Below are positions 11,925-22,085 of a DNA stretch of 64,000 nt, piece by piece. Source of the stretch: Saturnia japonica (Eukaryota > Arthropoda > Insecta > Lepidoptera > Saturniidae); the NCBI GenBank assembly GCA_033032175.1, contig CM065318.1:11842001-11906000 (forward strand). The letters run 5' to 3'. The notes under the pieces are model-generated. The model had not been told where the DNA came from, made no database searches, and saw nothing but the letters and a program-made list of their open reading frames with translations. The translations under genes and the position numbers were made by a program. Positions within the stretch are counted from its first letter, which is position 1; each line of letters opens with the position of its first letter.

Positions 11925-12060
11925 ATCATCGCCGCCCACCTGCGTAAATAGACGCGCATAAACGAATCACTATGACAGGCTTTTCACCATATATATAGAA
12001 GTCGCCACCCAGATGGGTTGTACTTCCTACCAACCGGCAACAGTACAATACAAATAAAAG
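11925..12060 (+). repeat. Repeat R1 tail fragment
   Basis: ACTATGACAGGCTTTTCACC and GGTTGTACTTCCTACCAAC match the 3' part of R1. Confidence 0.4.
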
Positions 12061-12179
12061 AAATTGTAAAAAGTTTGGTATAAATGTTTATAAAAAAGTA
12101 GTGTAGATAGAACGTGTAAAAAGTGGTGTAGGTAAGAAATGTGTATGTAATAGAAAAGTAAATAATTTACGAATTAAAA

Positions 12180-12480
12180 ATAACCACAGGAATTAAACGA
12201 AGTCGCTTCCCACTGTCTGTCCCCTATGTACGCTTGGATCTTTTAAACTGCGCAACGGATTTTAATGCAGTTTTCACTAACATTTACTGTTTTTTTGTAT
12301 GGAAGGTTTATTTAAACAATACTTTCCAATTAAGTTTTTGTATAGTTGAGAAAATTCAATTATTTTTTAATCATGTGGTGAAAAGTCGGTTTCCGGGCGC
12401 TTTGCATGGCTTACGCTGGCTAAACCTTATGAGATATAATATCAAACTCTAAAGAATAAAGAAGAACTATGGTTCTTCAA
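12180..12480 (+). repeat. Repeat R14, Helitron-derived
   Basis: AAGTCGCTTCCCACTGTCTG, then CCCCTATGTACGCTTGG and AACTGCGCAACGGATTTTAA are a familiar internal block. The 72-codon frame over it is not a gene. Confidence 0.45.
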
Positions 12481-12634
12481 AAAGCCTAGAAAAAAGTCTG
12501 AGATGGCATATATATATATCCTAAGGTTGAATCACAGTAACCATTTATCTTTAATATAATAATTAAAAATATTACGTTATTTGCGAAGCTATTTTCTTCA
12601 AATCAGTATTTATATTTATTTGGACGTTTAATTT

Positions 12635-12810
12635 AGAATATCTGGGCGACCGAGCTTCACTCGGTATCTTAAAAGTAAATAAAAAAAACACCTATCTAGG
12701 TAAAGTTGGAATGTAAAACATCATCTAAATACAAAATTTCATCCAAATCGTTAGAGCCGTTTCTGAGAAACCAATTACTGATTGATTGATTGAACCAAGA
12801 ATTGCTCACT
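12635..12810 (+). repeat. Repeat R4
   Basis: GGGCGACCGAGCTTCACTCG and AAATTTCATCCAAATCGTT with GTTTCTGAGAAACCAATTA are a common lepidopteran pattern. A second copy lies at 44695-44810. Confidence 0.5.
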
Positions 12811-13140
12811 TAATATAATAAGATTAAAATTGTCCTTGACAGTTTTCCATTTAAAAGCATACTATGGAAGCTGGGGTGGGGGTGGCTAGTTTATTTATAA
12901 GCAAAGAAAAATCGGGCGCAATTTTGTTAGACTAATAAGTAATTCTGAAGAAACGGTGCCCCGGTACTAGGTAGCAGTTAAATAAGGCAAATTGAGCTAT
13001 CCTTTCAACGATGTCTACTTTTGTGGTGTCTTATATCTTTTTGGCTCCTTACTTTTATATTTATGATGATAAAATCTATTCATTACTACGTTATAAAACG
13101 ATTCTTTTAAATTTTCTTTGCTTATAGATATTGGATGGAA

Positions 13141-13385
13141 GTCGTGGTGGTCTAGTGGTTTAGGCCGGCGGAATATCGATTCGATGTCTGCAGGTTCGAA
13201 CCCCGGCATGTACCAACAAATTTTTCGGAATTCGCTTATATTTTCTAAATTAAATTGGTAATACAATCAGCTGAGGGTGCAGGAAAACATCGCGAGGAAA
13301 CCAGAACGCTTGAGAAATATTCTTGTAGTCCACTGTAAGAGGCCTCACTGCCCAGCAGTAGAATACTTACAGGCTCGTATTATTT
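13141..13385 (+). mobile_element. tRNA-derived SINE S2, full length
   Basis: The head is tRNA-like: GTGGTCTAGTGGTTTAGG as box A and GCAGGTTCGAACCCCGGC as box B. The middle has GGTGCAGGAAAACATCGCGA. The tail AAGAGGCCTCACTGCCCAGC, then AGTAGAATACTTACAGGC, resembles the 3' end of RTE-type LINEs, whose enzymes probably move it. Confidence 0.8.
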
Positions 13386-13389
13386 ATGG

Positions 13390-15680
13390 ATATTGATTTT
13401 ATTTTTTGGTTCGGTTTCCAATTTTCTTTTTATTGTTTCCTTTACTTTGATTTTGTTTTATTGTGTATTTCTCAAAAATGTTGTCTAAGCGTTTAGTTTG
13501 AGATGATGATGCATAAGCCCTAGTTATGGAAACATCGTGATGAAACTATATAGTATGGTGGTAAGTCATTATCTACTTATCGCTTGAGTAACTAAAAAGT
13601 AGAAAATATGATACCAAGTAAATACGCGTGTGTGCCGACATAAGCACTTGAGCATCAGCTTTGTCTCTATGTTTTAGCTAAATCGTCATATTCCATCATG
13701 TAATGTTGGAGTTATACGTTAGCCTAATATAAAAATAAAAACTATTAACCTTTTTTCAAACAAAAAATATCTTTTTACTCAGATTTTCACAAAATTATGT
13801 ATGCCAGTGATTACAATTGAATAAGTTTTTTATTGAAAAAAAAATATTATTAAAAGTACATACGTACCTATTGTTATTAAAATAAAATAATGGACTTAGG
13901 TTAGTATACCTACCTGTTACCGTGTATACCATCTGTTTATAAAATTTTGTGACGATCTTTATACATGACAATTATTTTATACGTATTTATACATTCTTTA
14001 GTTTTGGATAATTAATGCTCAAGTTCCATCTGGTATGAAAATTATCCAATTTCGTTACATCCTCCACTTTAAATCTCCCTTCAAAACTTCCCCCCAATTC
14101 GTTTGCTCGCTATGACGTAATCTCAAAAGACGATAACTAATCTTCTTAATTGATCTTTTTCATGACGAGATATACAAATGAGCGAACTGAGCGATAATAG
14201 GCATTAATTTCTGGTTTCTGGAGTAGATTTAAAGGTATTAGTTAATAAAAGTCTATTAACTGTTTAATATTATTCTTAAGTATATATTTTCTTTAGCTAT
14301 AATGATAACTAGCAAGAAATTATTAAAATAGCAATTGCGATAATATTTTGCAGTTATAAGTGTAACATGGGCAAAACCAATTTTGATAGAGGTAGAGGGA
14401 TCAACTAAAAGAGTTATAGATATTTCTTTATACTTATTCACTACAAATTGATGAGCAAAAGAGTAAGGGATATGGATTTTCTATCTCTATCGCTATATCC
14501 TCTTTTTTGTGCTAAAAGGGTCATAGTTGTTTAAATTGTCGTAATGCAAGTGTTTTGTCGAGGTTTTTTTTTTATACGAGAATAAATTAAATTAACATTG
14601 TATTGTATATCTGAGATTGAACATTCTTTTGTGCTCCGTACAGTAGTAAATTTTAATAACACTGTATAAAATGATAACACTAATCTAAAATATTGCTCTG
14701 TCTGTCTATTACCTTCTCTGTCTACGCTATAAAACATGAAGACGCCTATTGTTACTTGCAACTAGTATTAGATTATCGGCGAAGACAGCCAAATACAGAC
14801 CTCTCGACTGGTCGAAGAAGCCTTCAGAAGCTATGCAACTTGAAAGTTACCAACTAAGTCTTGAAACAACCAGCCAACTCCCAAGTATCAGTAACTTCTG
14901 CTAACGTTTCTCGAAGGTCTCTGATAAGATTTATGTAAAAGACTTTGTAGAATACTGATAATTGAAATGATATTATTTTAATTGAATATAAGATGGCGCG
15001 AGTCTAAGTAAAGCTGATTCGAGGAAACTTATGTAATTGAATCGGATTTACCTATAAACAGTGCTGTTTAATAAACGAATACATGAAACTGTTCTGAATG
15101 ACTAATGGAGCGCATTTTGATAGCTTAATTTTAAATTAATTGCCCGCGGTACATTTATATGGTTGATTAATTCTCTTAACTATATTCATTTTAACTAAAC
15201 TACTGTAAAATTAAATTTTCTGGTTATATCATAGTTATAGGTAGATAGATATAAACGTTCCCTAGGTAAATGCTAAATAAGTAATGAAGGGATAATTTTT
15301 TGTCTGTAAATAAATTCAGGAATAATGAGTTCTAAATGAACTCTTTCGAACTCCATGTCCTTTAGCATTTGATAATTTTCTATGAATAAGCAGTATGTTT
15401 AACTTTTATCTAAATTCATATATTTACTTCATTTGCTTATAAGATATTAGAAAGTTTATTCTTCCCACGCGCGGGTACAATCTTCTGGTTAGGATATGGT
15501 CATGGTTAAAGTACCACATCACAAACAAACATTTCAAAGACTAACAAGTTCAAATATCAGCCATCAACATATCGCTCAATGTCAACGCCAGAAAAAGATT
15601 TGATAATGTTTTGTTTTAGTATCATGAAAATACTTGCTGATCACACTCCACCATGCTGCGTTCGGTTGCACTTTACGCGG
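13390..15680. other. AT-rich, one GC-richer island
   Basis: Mostly featureless. At 14775-14925 a complex stretch (AAGACAGCCAAATACAGACC, TCGACTGGTCGAAGAAGCC) could be exon-like: one plus frame reads KTAKYRPLDWSKKPSEAMQL before a stop. No splice sites confirm it. Confidence 0.25.
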
Positions 15681-15684
15681 CTAA

Positions 15685-15950
15685 TTGTACATTTTTTAAA
15701 CACCGTGTGCGTGGAATTTCGTATGTGGCGACGCGACGGCGTCTAAGGGCAACTTGCACGTGGAGCGCGCGGAGTACTGAACGCTGCTACTTTAGTTTAT
15801 TTTATTTGCACGGATACCTATTTCTATTTCAAAAGTAAAAACCTAAGCTACTCCTTATAACATCAGCTATCTGCCATTAAAGGACCGTTAACATCGGTCC
15901 AACCGTTTCGGAGATAATCAGGAACAAAAAGACAGAGGGATAAACAGCCA
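15685..15950 (+). repeat. Repeat R5
   Basis: GGAATTTCGTATGTGGCG, CACGTGGAGCGCGCGGAGTA and GTCCAACCGTTTCGGAGATA recur at 53980. The family is probably the 3' end of a Helitron read backwards. Confidence 0.5.
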
Positions 15951-16674
15951 TAAATAAAAAATAACATATTTTTTAAAGTATGCATTTTGTAAAAAGCTGT
16001 TATTTTGACATTACAAACACACACTTCAATATTATTATTTGTAGTTTAGATTTAATTTATTAGATTTTTTTTAAATGAAATATCTCTAACGCAACCACCA
16101 GAAAGGTTGTGCCACTAATGTCTCCAATACTCAATTCTAAATATTAAATACTGTTTATTGCATTCGGGTCATTAATTATAAAGTTTCATGAGCATTCGCC
16201 AATATTTTGCAGCGTCATTTTTGAATGCATAAAATTAACGTCAGTTTAATTGATAAACGTGCCAGGCTTTAAAATTCCCTTTGAACTTTAATTTTACGAA
16301 TGTCATTTTGTGACATTCATTGAAGACTAATTTTTTTATTTATTTATGTATTTTTTATTACTTACATGAAATATTAAGTGCATACTTTGTGGTTAGAAGT
16401 TTTATAAGGTTTAGACTATTGAATAAATTTCGCCTTGCTTATTTCTGACGCAAAGCACTAATGCTTGTGCTGCTGTGTTCCGATAAGAAACTTGTGGTTA
16501 GCAATAAATACTAAAAAGAAATTGTCAAACAGAGTATATTATTGGAACTGATGGAAAAAGGGGTTTTTGTTAATTCGGACTTAACAAAAATACTACTGCA
16601 TCTGTTGAAAATAATCCAAGAGCGTGGTGACGGTTTTATACAAATATTCACTGAAAGTTGTTGACGTTAAGTGT

Positions 16675-16950
16675 TTTATACAACAAAGTCGACAAACAAG
16701 CATACAGGCCGCCTGATGGTAAGCGGCTACCGAAACCTATGGAAACTAGTAATACCATAGATGCCGTTGAAGATACCATGTTGCCGATCTTGAATATCCT
16801 AACCCTAAGAAGCTCTAGAAACCCTACTCACCACAGGAACACAACACAAGGCCATTTGGCTGCGATCTTCTGTAGGTATCCATCTAAGTATTTCACCAGT
16901 CAGATTGCTACAAGTTGGGAGAAATCTCCAAAGAAATTTCTCTCTTAGAC
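16675..16950 (-). repeat. Repeat R2, minus
   Basis: GGCCGCCTGATGGTAAGCGG, CTCTAGAAACCCTACTCACC and AAATCTCCAAAGAAATTTC mark this repeat. The 96-codon frame over it is not a gene. Confidence 0.6.
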
Positions 16951-18535
16951 TTCTTCATATTTATTCGTGGGCGCGGTGGCGGGTGCGTTCACGAAATACC
17001 AAACGTATGGAATAATGTCCAAGTGTTCACGTTAGAAACTCAGGAGCGGTGTAAGTAGCGGACAAGCTCACGGTTGGCGTGCCTGGCGCTCTCCTGACAA
17101 TATCAAACATGAGAAGTTGCTTGTGTTCACAATTGAATTAGCGGCGACGTAGACGTAGGCATAGTACGAGTGCTGTCCTAATATATTCAAAAACTTTGAA
17201 AGGTTCTGTCTGAAACTATAGCACAAAGTATGAAATTTCTACATTCCCTTCTCTTTCTTTATTAAGTTCTTTTATTTCTTGTACAACAATCCAACTCTTT
17301 ATCATATGACATTTTAGGTAATAAATTTTTAAATTAAAAGATGTTCGTTTTTTCAAATACCTGCTAACACGTAACATTTACGTAAACTCCTGTAAGTTAT
17401 TGTGAACACGAACTCGCTAAGGCTTCCAAGCCAATCGCCGCCTCCGCACCCGCGAGTTGTACGTGAACAAGAACCAACACGTTATGCAAATGTCATGGAA
17501 AATTTATTTTGTTAATTATAACTTTTAAAATAAATCCAGTTTCAGCAATAACTCGTACCAGTATTTACTAAGACTAGAAAATAATTCCAACATTTTTAAG
17601 TTTTCTATACCTAAAGCTTGTATATTATGTCTTCACATATCACGTACTTATATACGATACTTGTGAAATTGCATAATTATATTATATAACAGGGCTAAAC
17701 GTAAACATATTATATGTAGGTTTTCATATCAAGTCAACTCAATGTTAGTATCACAATTCGATCAAAGCTTGCGGATATAATCGAGACCACAATAATTAGG
17801 CAGCTTATCAAAATATTTTGATACTTCACAATAATCACAATCGAACTGTTATACACGTTAATTTTATATTGCTTATTTAGCACAATTTGTCCGCGTAAAC
17901 TCATTACATACGATCAACCGCAAAGATAAATTAATTTGTTTGACATAACGCACAATTCCATTGTCCTGTGAATATGAGCGAACATCGAGCGAAAATTAAC
18001 TTTTTAATTGGCATCTCAATTTTAAACGGCCCGTTATCGTGATGTCAAGGGCTGTTCACGAACGAAACAATTATGTGGCAAGTGTATCACCATATATACA
18101 AAAGCATTGATAGGATGAAAATTAAGTAATTGTGAATTAAAATTGTGTATTTAATTTTATTCTATTGTCAAGAATTCTGATAACTTTGTTAATTAAGTAG
18201 AGGATATTGAATAAGTTAATTTTGTATAATGAATAAGTTATGTTTTAAAATTTTAAGTTTTTGCGTTTCATTTTCATTTTAATGTGGTTAATTATATTAC
18301 TAATAATTATTAATCAGTAGTTAGTAGTGAATGTGGAAACAGAACAATATAATTTTCCGTGCAGAAAGGACTCGTGTACGGTGATCTATTAATAATAGAT
18401 TTGTCTTTTAATAGCTATGTAAGTATATCAGTTATTCGATTGGCATGTCCGTTTTTATCATTCCCTATTTAAAAAAGTTAAGATATTGCAATCGTGGCTG
18501 GCTTTAACAATTTTTTTTGAGACGGTCGGTCGGTC

Positions 18536-18701
18536 AGTTGAAGACTGCGATCGCATCGAGTGCAGACGTCGCAGTGTTTTTTTCTCTAATTTTCTAAACC
18601 TTGTGAATGTGTGTTATAGGATAAAACATTAATTTTCATACGTGTGTTTACGAATATGTGGTAGTCTAACGGTGAACTGCAAGCGGAATTAAGCAATCAA
18701 G
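18536..18701 (+). other. Probable non-coding first exon with promoter
   Basis: The initiator TCAGTT at 18534-18539 sits in a GGTCGGTCGGTCAGTTG context, with an AGACGT downstream-element match at about +29 (one base off the ideal DPE position). No TATA box is seen. The segment is more GC-rich than its surroundings and holds only tiny open frames (ATGTGTG... ending TAA after five codons; ATG TGG TAG). It ends CAAG|GTAAGTTGG, a textbook donor at 18702. This is the usual form of an insect 5' UTR exon leading into a long intron. The downstream coding exons were not found in the window. Confidence 0.55.
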
Positions 18702-19563
18702 GTAAGTTGGTTTGCTTCATACGGTTCGATGAAAACATTTGGATTGGGATGAAACCGGGACAGTCCTGGTTTTTTCGAAAATAGGCGGAAAAAATGCATT
18801 TCTACAGTTTTTATTTAAATGACCAAGTGTTAGATTCCAAACAGTATTAACCGTAACAATTTTTGTTTAGTCATTAGCTAGTACATAATTTACTGCACGG
18901 GTGACGTAAGTGTGAATTATTTTTGTGTTAAATAAATGATTTTTCTTAGTCTCGGTACAGACTAAAGTACACTTTGTACCCGTTACTGTATGTTTGTTAA
19001 GTCCATTGCAATATCATTTTTGATCAATAGTGCGGTAGTAGTGTTAAAAAAAATTATGTGGGTAATTCACACGTGGTAGAAGTGAAACCTTCATATCTAT
19101 GTTTTTTTTTTTTAATTCAGAAAGTGATCAAATACACACTAATTTAAAGTTTATGAAAATGTACATACAAGTACTCACAATCATTACTCACAATATCGTT
19201 TTCAATTAATGCATATTTGAAATATCCATGGTAACCTAATACAATATCAATCAGTAACAGACTGTCATAAGTGTTGTCTAAAAAGTTTTTGTTTCGTGTC
19301 TTTTTGGTGAGGTAATAAAATTCATTACTGCGTGGCAACAAACCTCTTTTCTACCATTTTACCATTCCTAAAACTTTCCTATCTCATTTTCTCCCACGTT
19401 AAATCTTAGGATGTGTCCTGTCTCTTTTTACTGTCGCTTTCGCTTTTTCATTTCATCGACTTTCAAATCAGAACGATGCTAAAGAAGATTTTACTGAAGT
19501 AAAATATATTGTTATAGTTTTATGAATAAAACAATAATATTATTGGAAGAATAATAAAGCCTA

Positions 19564-19579
19564 GGTAGGTAGGTAGGTA
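19564..19579. repeat. (TAGG)n microsatellite
   Basis: Four TAGG units in a row after CC. Confidence 0.8.
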
Positions 19580-20011
19580 ACTGTCACAACTGAAATGACG
19601 CTCGTGACTTACTGCCGATTTCTGCGTCATATGTCGGCGGCATACCCGCACGCCATAAACCCGCCGGCATAGTGTGCAGTTGCAGTGCCCATAATAGAAT
19701 ATTTTATATTGACTTACATCAGAATATCAAGAACAAAAAAAAGTAATTGGTTGAAATGCGAATTTTCGTAGAATTAGTTCTGAAATTATAATAGCATTCA
19801 CGATGTTATTACAGCATCTGCTAATTCATTTACTATTAGTGGATTTTCGTACATTATTGGTTGGGTAAACAAAATGGCTCGAGTTTGACAAGTACACAAT
19901 AGAGTGACAAGCCGACATGCCGATGGCCGCATTGTGTACGCCGCGATAACGCGCCCAAACAACGAGATTTGCATTAATATTATTAAACAACTTTCATAAG
20001 CGTATATTTAT

Positions 20012-20420
20012 ACTATTAATAATATTATAAAGCTCAAAAGATTATTTGTTTGTTTAACGCGTTAATCTCTTGTAGTACTAGTCAGGTTTGCATTTAGGTA
20101 GTCCGTTTGTTAAGGAAGGTTGGCCTATATAAATTCACGCTGTAACCCCAAGTAGCGGAGTAGTAGCCAAGAACGTTGAATAATCTTGTTTTTTTTTTTT
20201 TCGATCTGACTCTACTATTAAGGCCTTAAGGACCCTGAAGCTTCAGGAGTCTTTTACAGTTTCACTGGGTTCGGTGGGCAATCTTGCAAATTGTAGGTAA
20301 GTACGGGAAGTATGAACAACGATGTACACTCGCATTGGTGTGCAATCGCATTGGAAGTGGTGAAGACTGGACAGTTCATCGAATAAATTTAACACAGGTT
20401 CAACCGTGGGCCACATCTAG
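20012..20420 (+). mobile_element. Helitron R6, split by a retroposed R10
   Basis: The head TATTAATAATATTATAAAGC near 20020 and the tail CAGGTTCAACCGTGGGCC, then ACATCTAG|T at 20417-20420, define the element. The middle is interrupted at 20189-20279 by an R10 piece flanked by AATCTTG on both sides. Confidence 0.65.
20189..20279 (-). mobile_element. R10 retroposon with poly(A) tail and 7-bp target duplication
   Basis: On the plus strand a T-run opens the insert and AATCTTG flanks it at 20182-20188 and 20280-20286. On the minus strand it therefore ends in poly(A), as copies made by reverse transcription do. The body shares CCCTGAAGCTTCAGG and TTTTACAG with the other R10 copies. Confidence 0.65.
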
Positions 20421-21304
20421 TTTATTTATATTCAAAAAACTAATTAGTAGTTACAATAATGTCAATTTTCTCCACAATTTCACGCGTTTTAATATAGTAA
20501 TATTTTGCTTTATCTATTGCTATGATCTCAATTATTTCTGATTATATCTAATAGGTATTTAAAATGATAAAATTATTTTTTTTAAAGTAAAAAATTACAA
20601 AATTTATACTTGGTTTGAAAATGCAAACATAATTTACCTTTAAGACATGAGCATAAAAACAGATTTCGGCTTTTTATGAGTTTTAGTTTTGTTTGTATTG
20701 TTATAAATATAACAAAACTTGGTTGAAAAGATAAATAAAACTCAAATTAAAAGTATAAAAAATGATATTTGTATTATCACAGAAGATCGAAAAAACAAAT
20801 TACATGTTTATTTGTCAATAACATAAGTGAATAACACATATAGAAATATTTACAATATTTATCTAATTATTATTTTACAAACGAAGACTGGTAGCTATGG
20901 GACTGGGATAAAACTATGAGAACAAATAAAATTATGTTATATAGATGGGTAACTGTTATAAGGCCAGAATTAGTTTAACGAGTTTTCAACTAGGTTGTAA
21001 GTTACAGCGTGTAACTTTGTCATATGACTAAGTTTGTTATTTTAATGACTAGGATATTGCGGATTGATAACATAATTGAATTTTAACTACACCTTGCTAA
21101 GGTAATCAATAAACAATTCTGATAAGTGAAGATCATCATACCTAGTGGATTTGTTGCATAATAAAGTTATTAACGTGTTTTTGGATAATTTTACTATTAA
21201 TCGTAAATATTAACAGTATTGCGAAACTTGGCTATGCTGAAAAGTATGTTCGTTGAAGATTTTTTTACTTAGTAGAAAGCGCATAATTAAATTAATATAA
21301 AACA

Positions 21305-21490
21305 TACCATTACGCCTGTATCCCCGAAGGGTTAAGTAGACATGTTACATCCACAGTATGCCGTGTATGTTTTTTAGGTCCCATGTAATAGGGGGCGAGC
21401 CTATTGTCATTAATCGGGCACAAAGCCAAACTCCGAGCTGCTACTGAGAATTTTATAGAAAACCCTAATAAAACTTTGCTCGATCCTATA
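21305..21490 (-). repeat. Lepidopteran interspersed repeat R9
   Basis: The segment ACGCCTGTATCCCCGAAGGG, followed by a GTCCCATGTAATAGGGGGCGAG core and CAAAGCCAAACTCCGAGCTG, is a pattern I know as a very common lepidopteran repeat. It abuts the MITE at 21493. The strand is a guess. Confidence 0.5.
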
Positions 21491-21492
21491 AC

Positions 21493-21849
21493 TGTCATCG
21501 AATAATTGTACGAACCGTTAGTTTATAAACTATCTAGTCAGATTGTAAACTGTATGTAGTTTGTGAACAGACACTAAAATTTGCAATAAATGGTTATATT
21601 TTCGTATTTTTATAAACGAACTTGATTGGTTAGGTTGGGTTGGAACTGTGATCATAACGCACGAGCCGAGCGGGCCGCGACAGCTACCGGTGACAGTCAC
21701 AAACAACTTAACTTTTGATCTATCATGATTTCGCGTATTTATTAGACATAACCTAATAATTCAAAATAATTCATGTCCGTTGACAATCTATCGACAGTTT
21801 ACAGACTGTTTGTTTATAAACTAACGGTTCCTACAATCATTAGGTGACA
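21493..21849. mobile_element. MITE with 38-bp terminal inverted repeats
   Basis: 21493-21530 and the reverse complement of 21812-21849 agree at 34 of 38 positions. Both begin TGTCA and both contain the perfect block GAACCGTTAGTTTATAAAC, itself ending in the palindrome GTTTATAAAC. The 281-bp interior is non-coding and includes a GC-rich patch near 21660-21710. No clear target duplication is visible, so the superfamily is unassigned. It lies just downstream of the secreted-protein gene. Confidence 0.8.
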
Positions 21850-21891
21850 TATTATTTATGATATTATTGTTAAGATTTTGAATTTTATTTA

Positions 21892-21941
21892 AAAAAAAAA
21901 CAACCCAGTATATATATTTAATTATATTATATGATTTTATT
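21892..21941 (-). terminator. Poly(A) signals for the secreted-protein gene
   Basis: TTTATT occurs on the plus strand at 21936-21941 and again near 21893, giving AATAAA on the minus strand 145-190 bases beyond the stop codon. Which one is used cannot be told. The nearer one abuts the MITE that ends at 21849. Confidence 0.4.
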
Positions 21942-22085
21942 ACAATTATCTCTTCTTAATTACCCGTAAATATTAATTAACTTTCTTACTAAAACTTAGC
22001 ATTAGTATCATGTCGAGTTTAAGAGGTATTTACTAACACTAACCTTCGTATAGAAGAATAATTTTAAAAATTAACGTTGCATTCA

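Noticed and set aside
16658..16948. 96-codon plus-strand open frame
   Set aside because: It lies entirely over interspersed repeat R2, which recurs in both orientations elsewhere.
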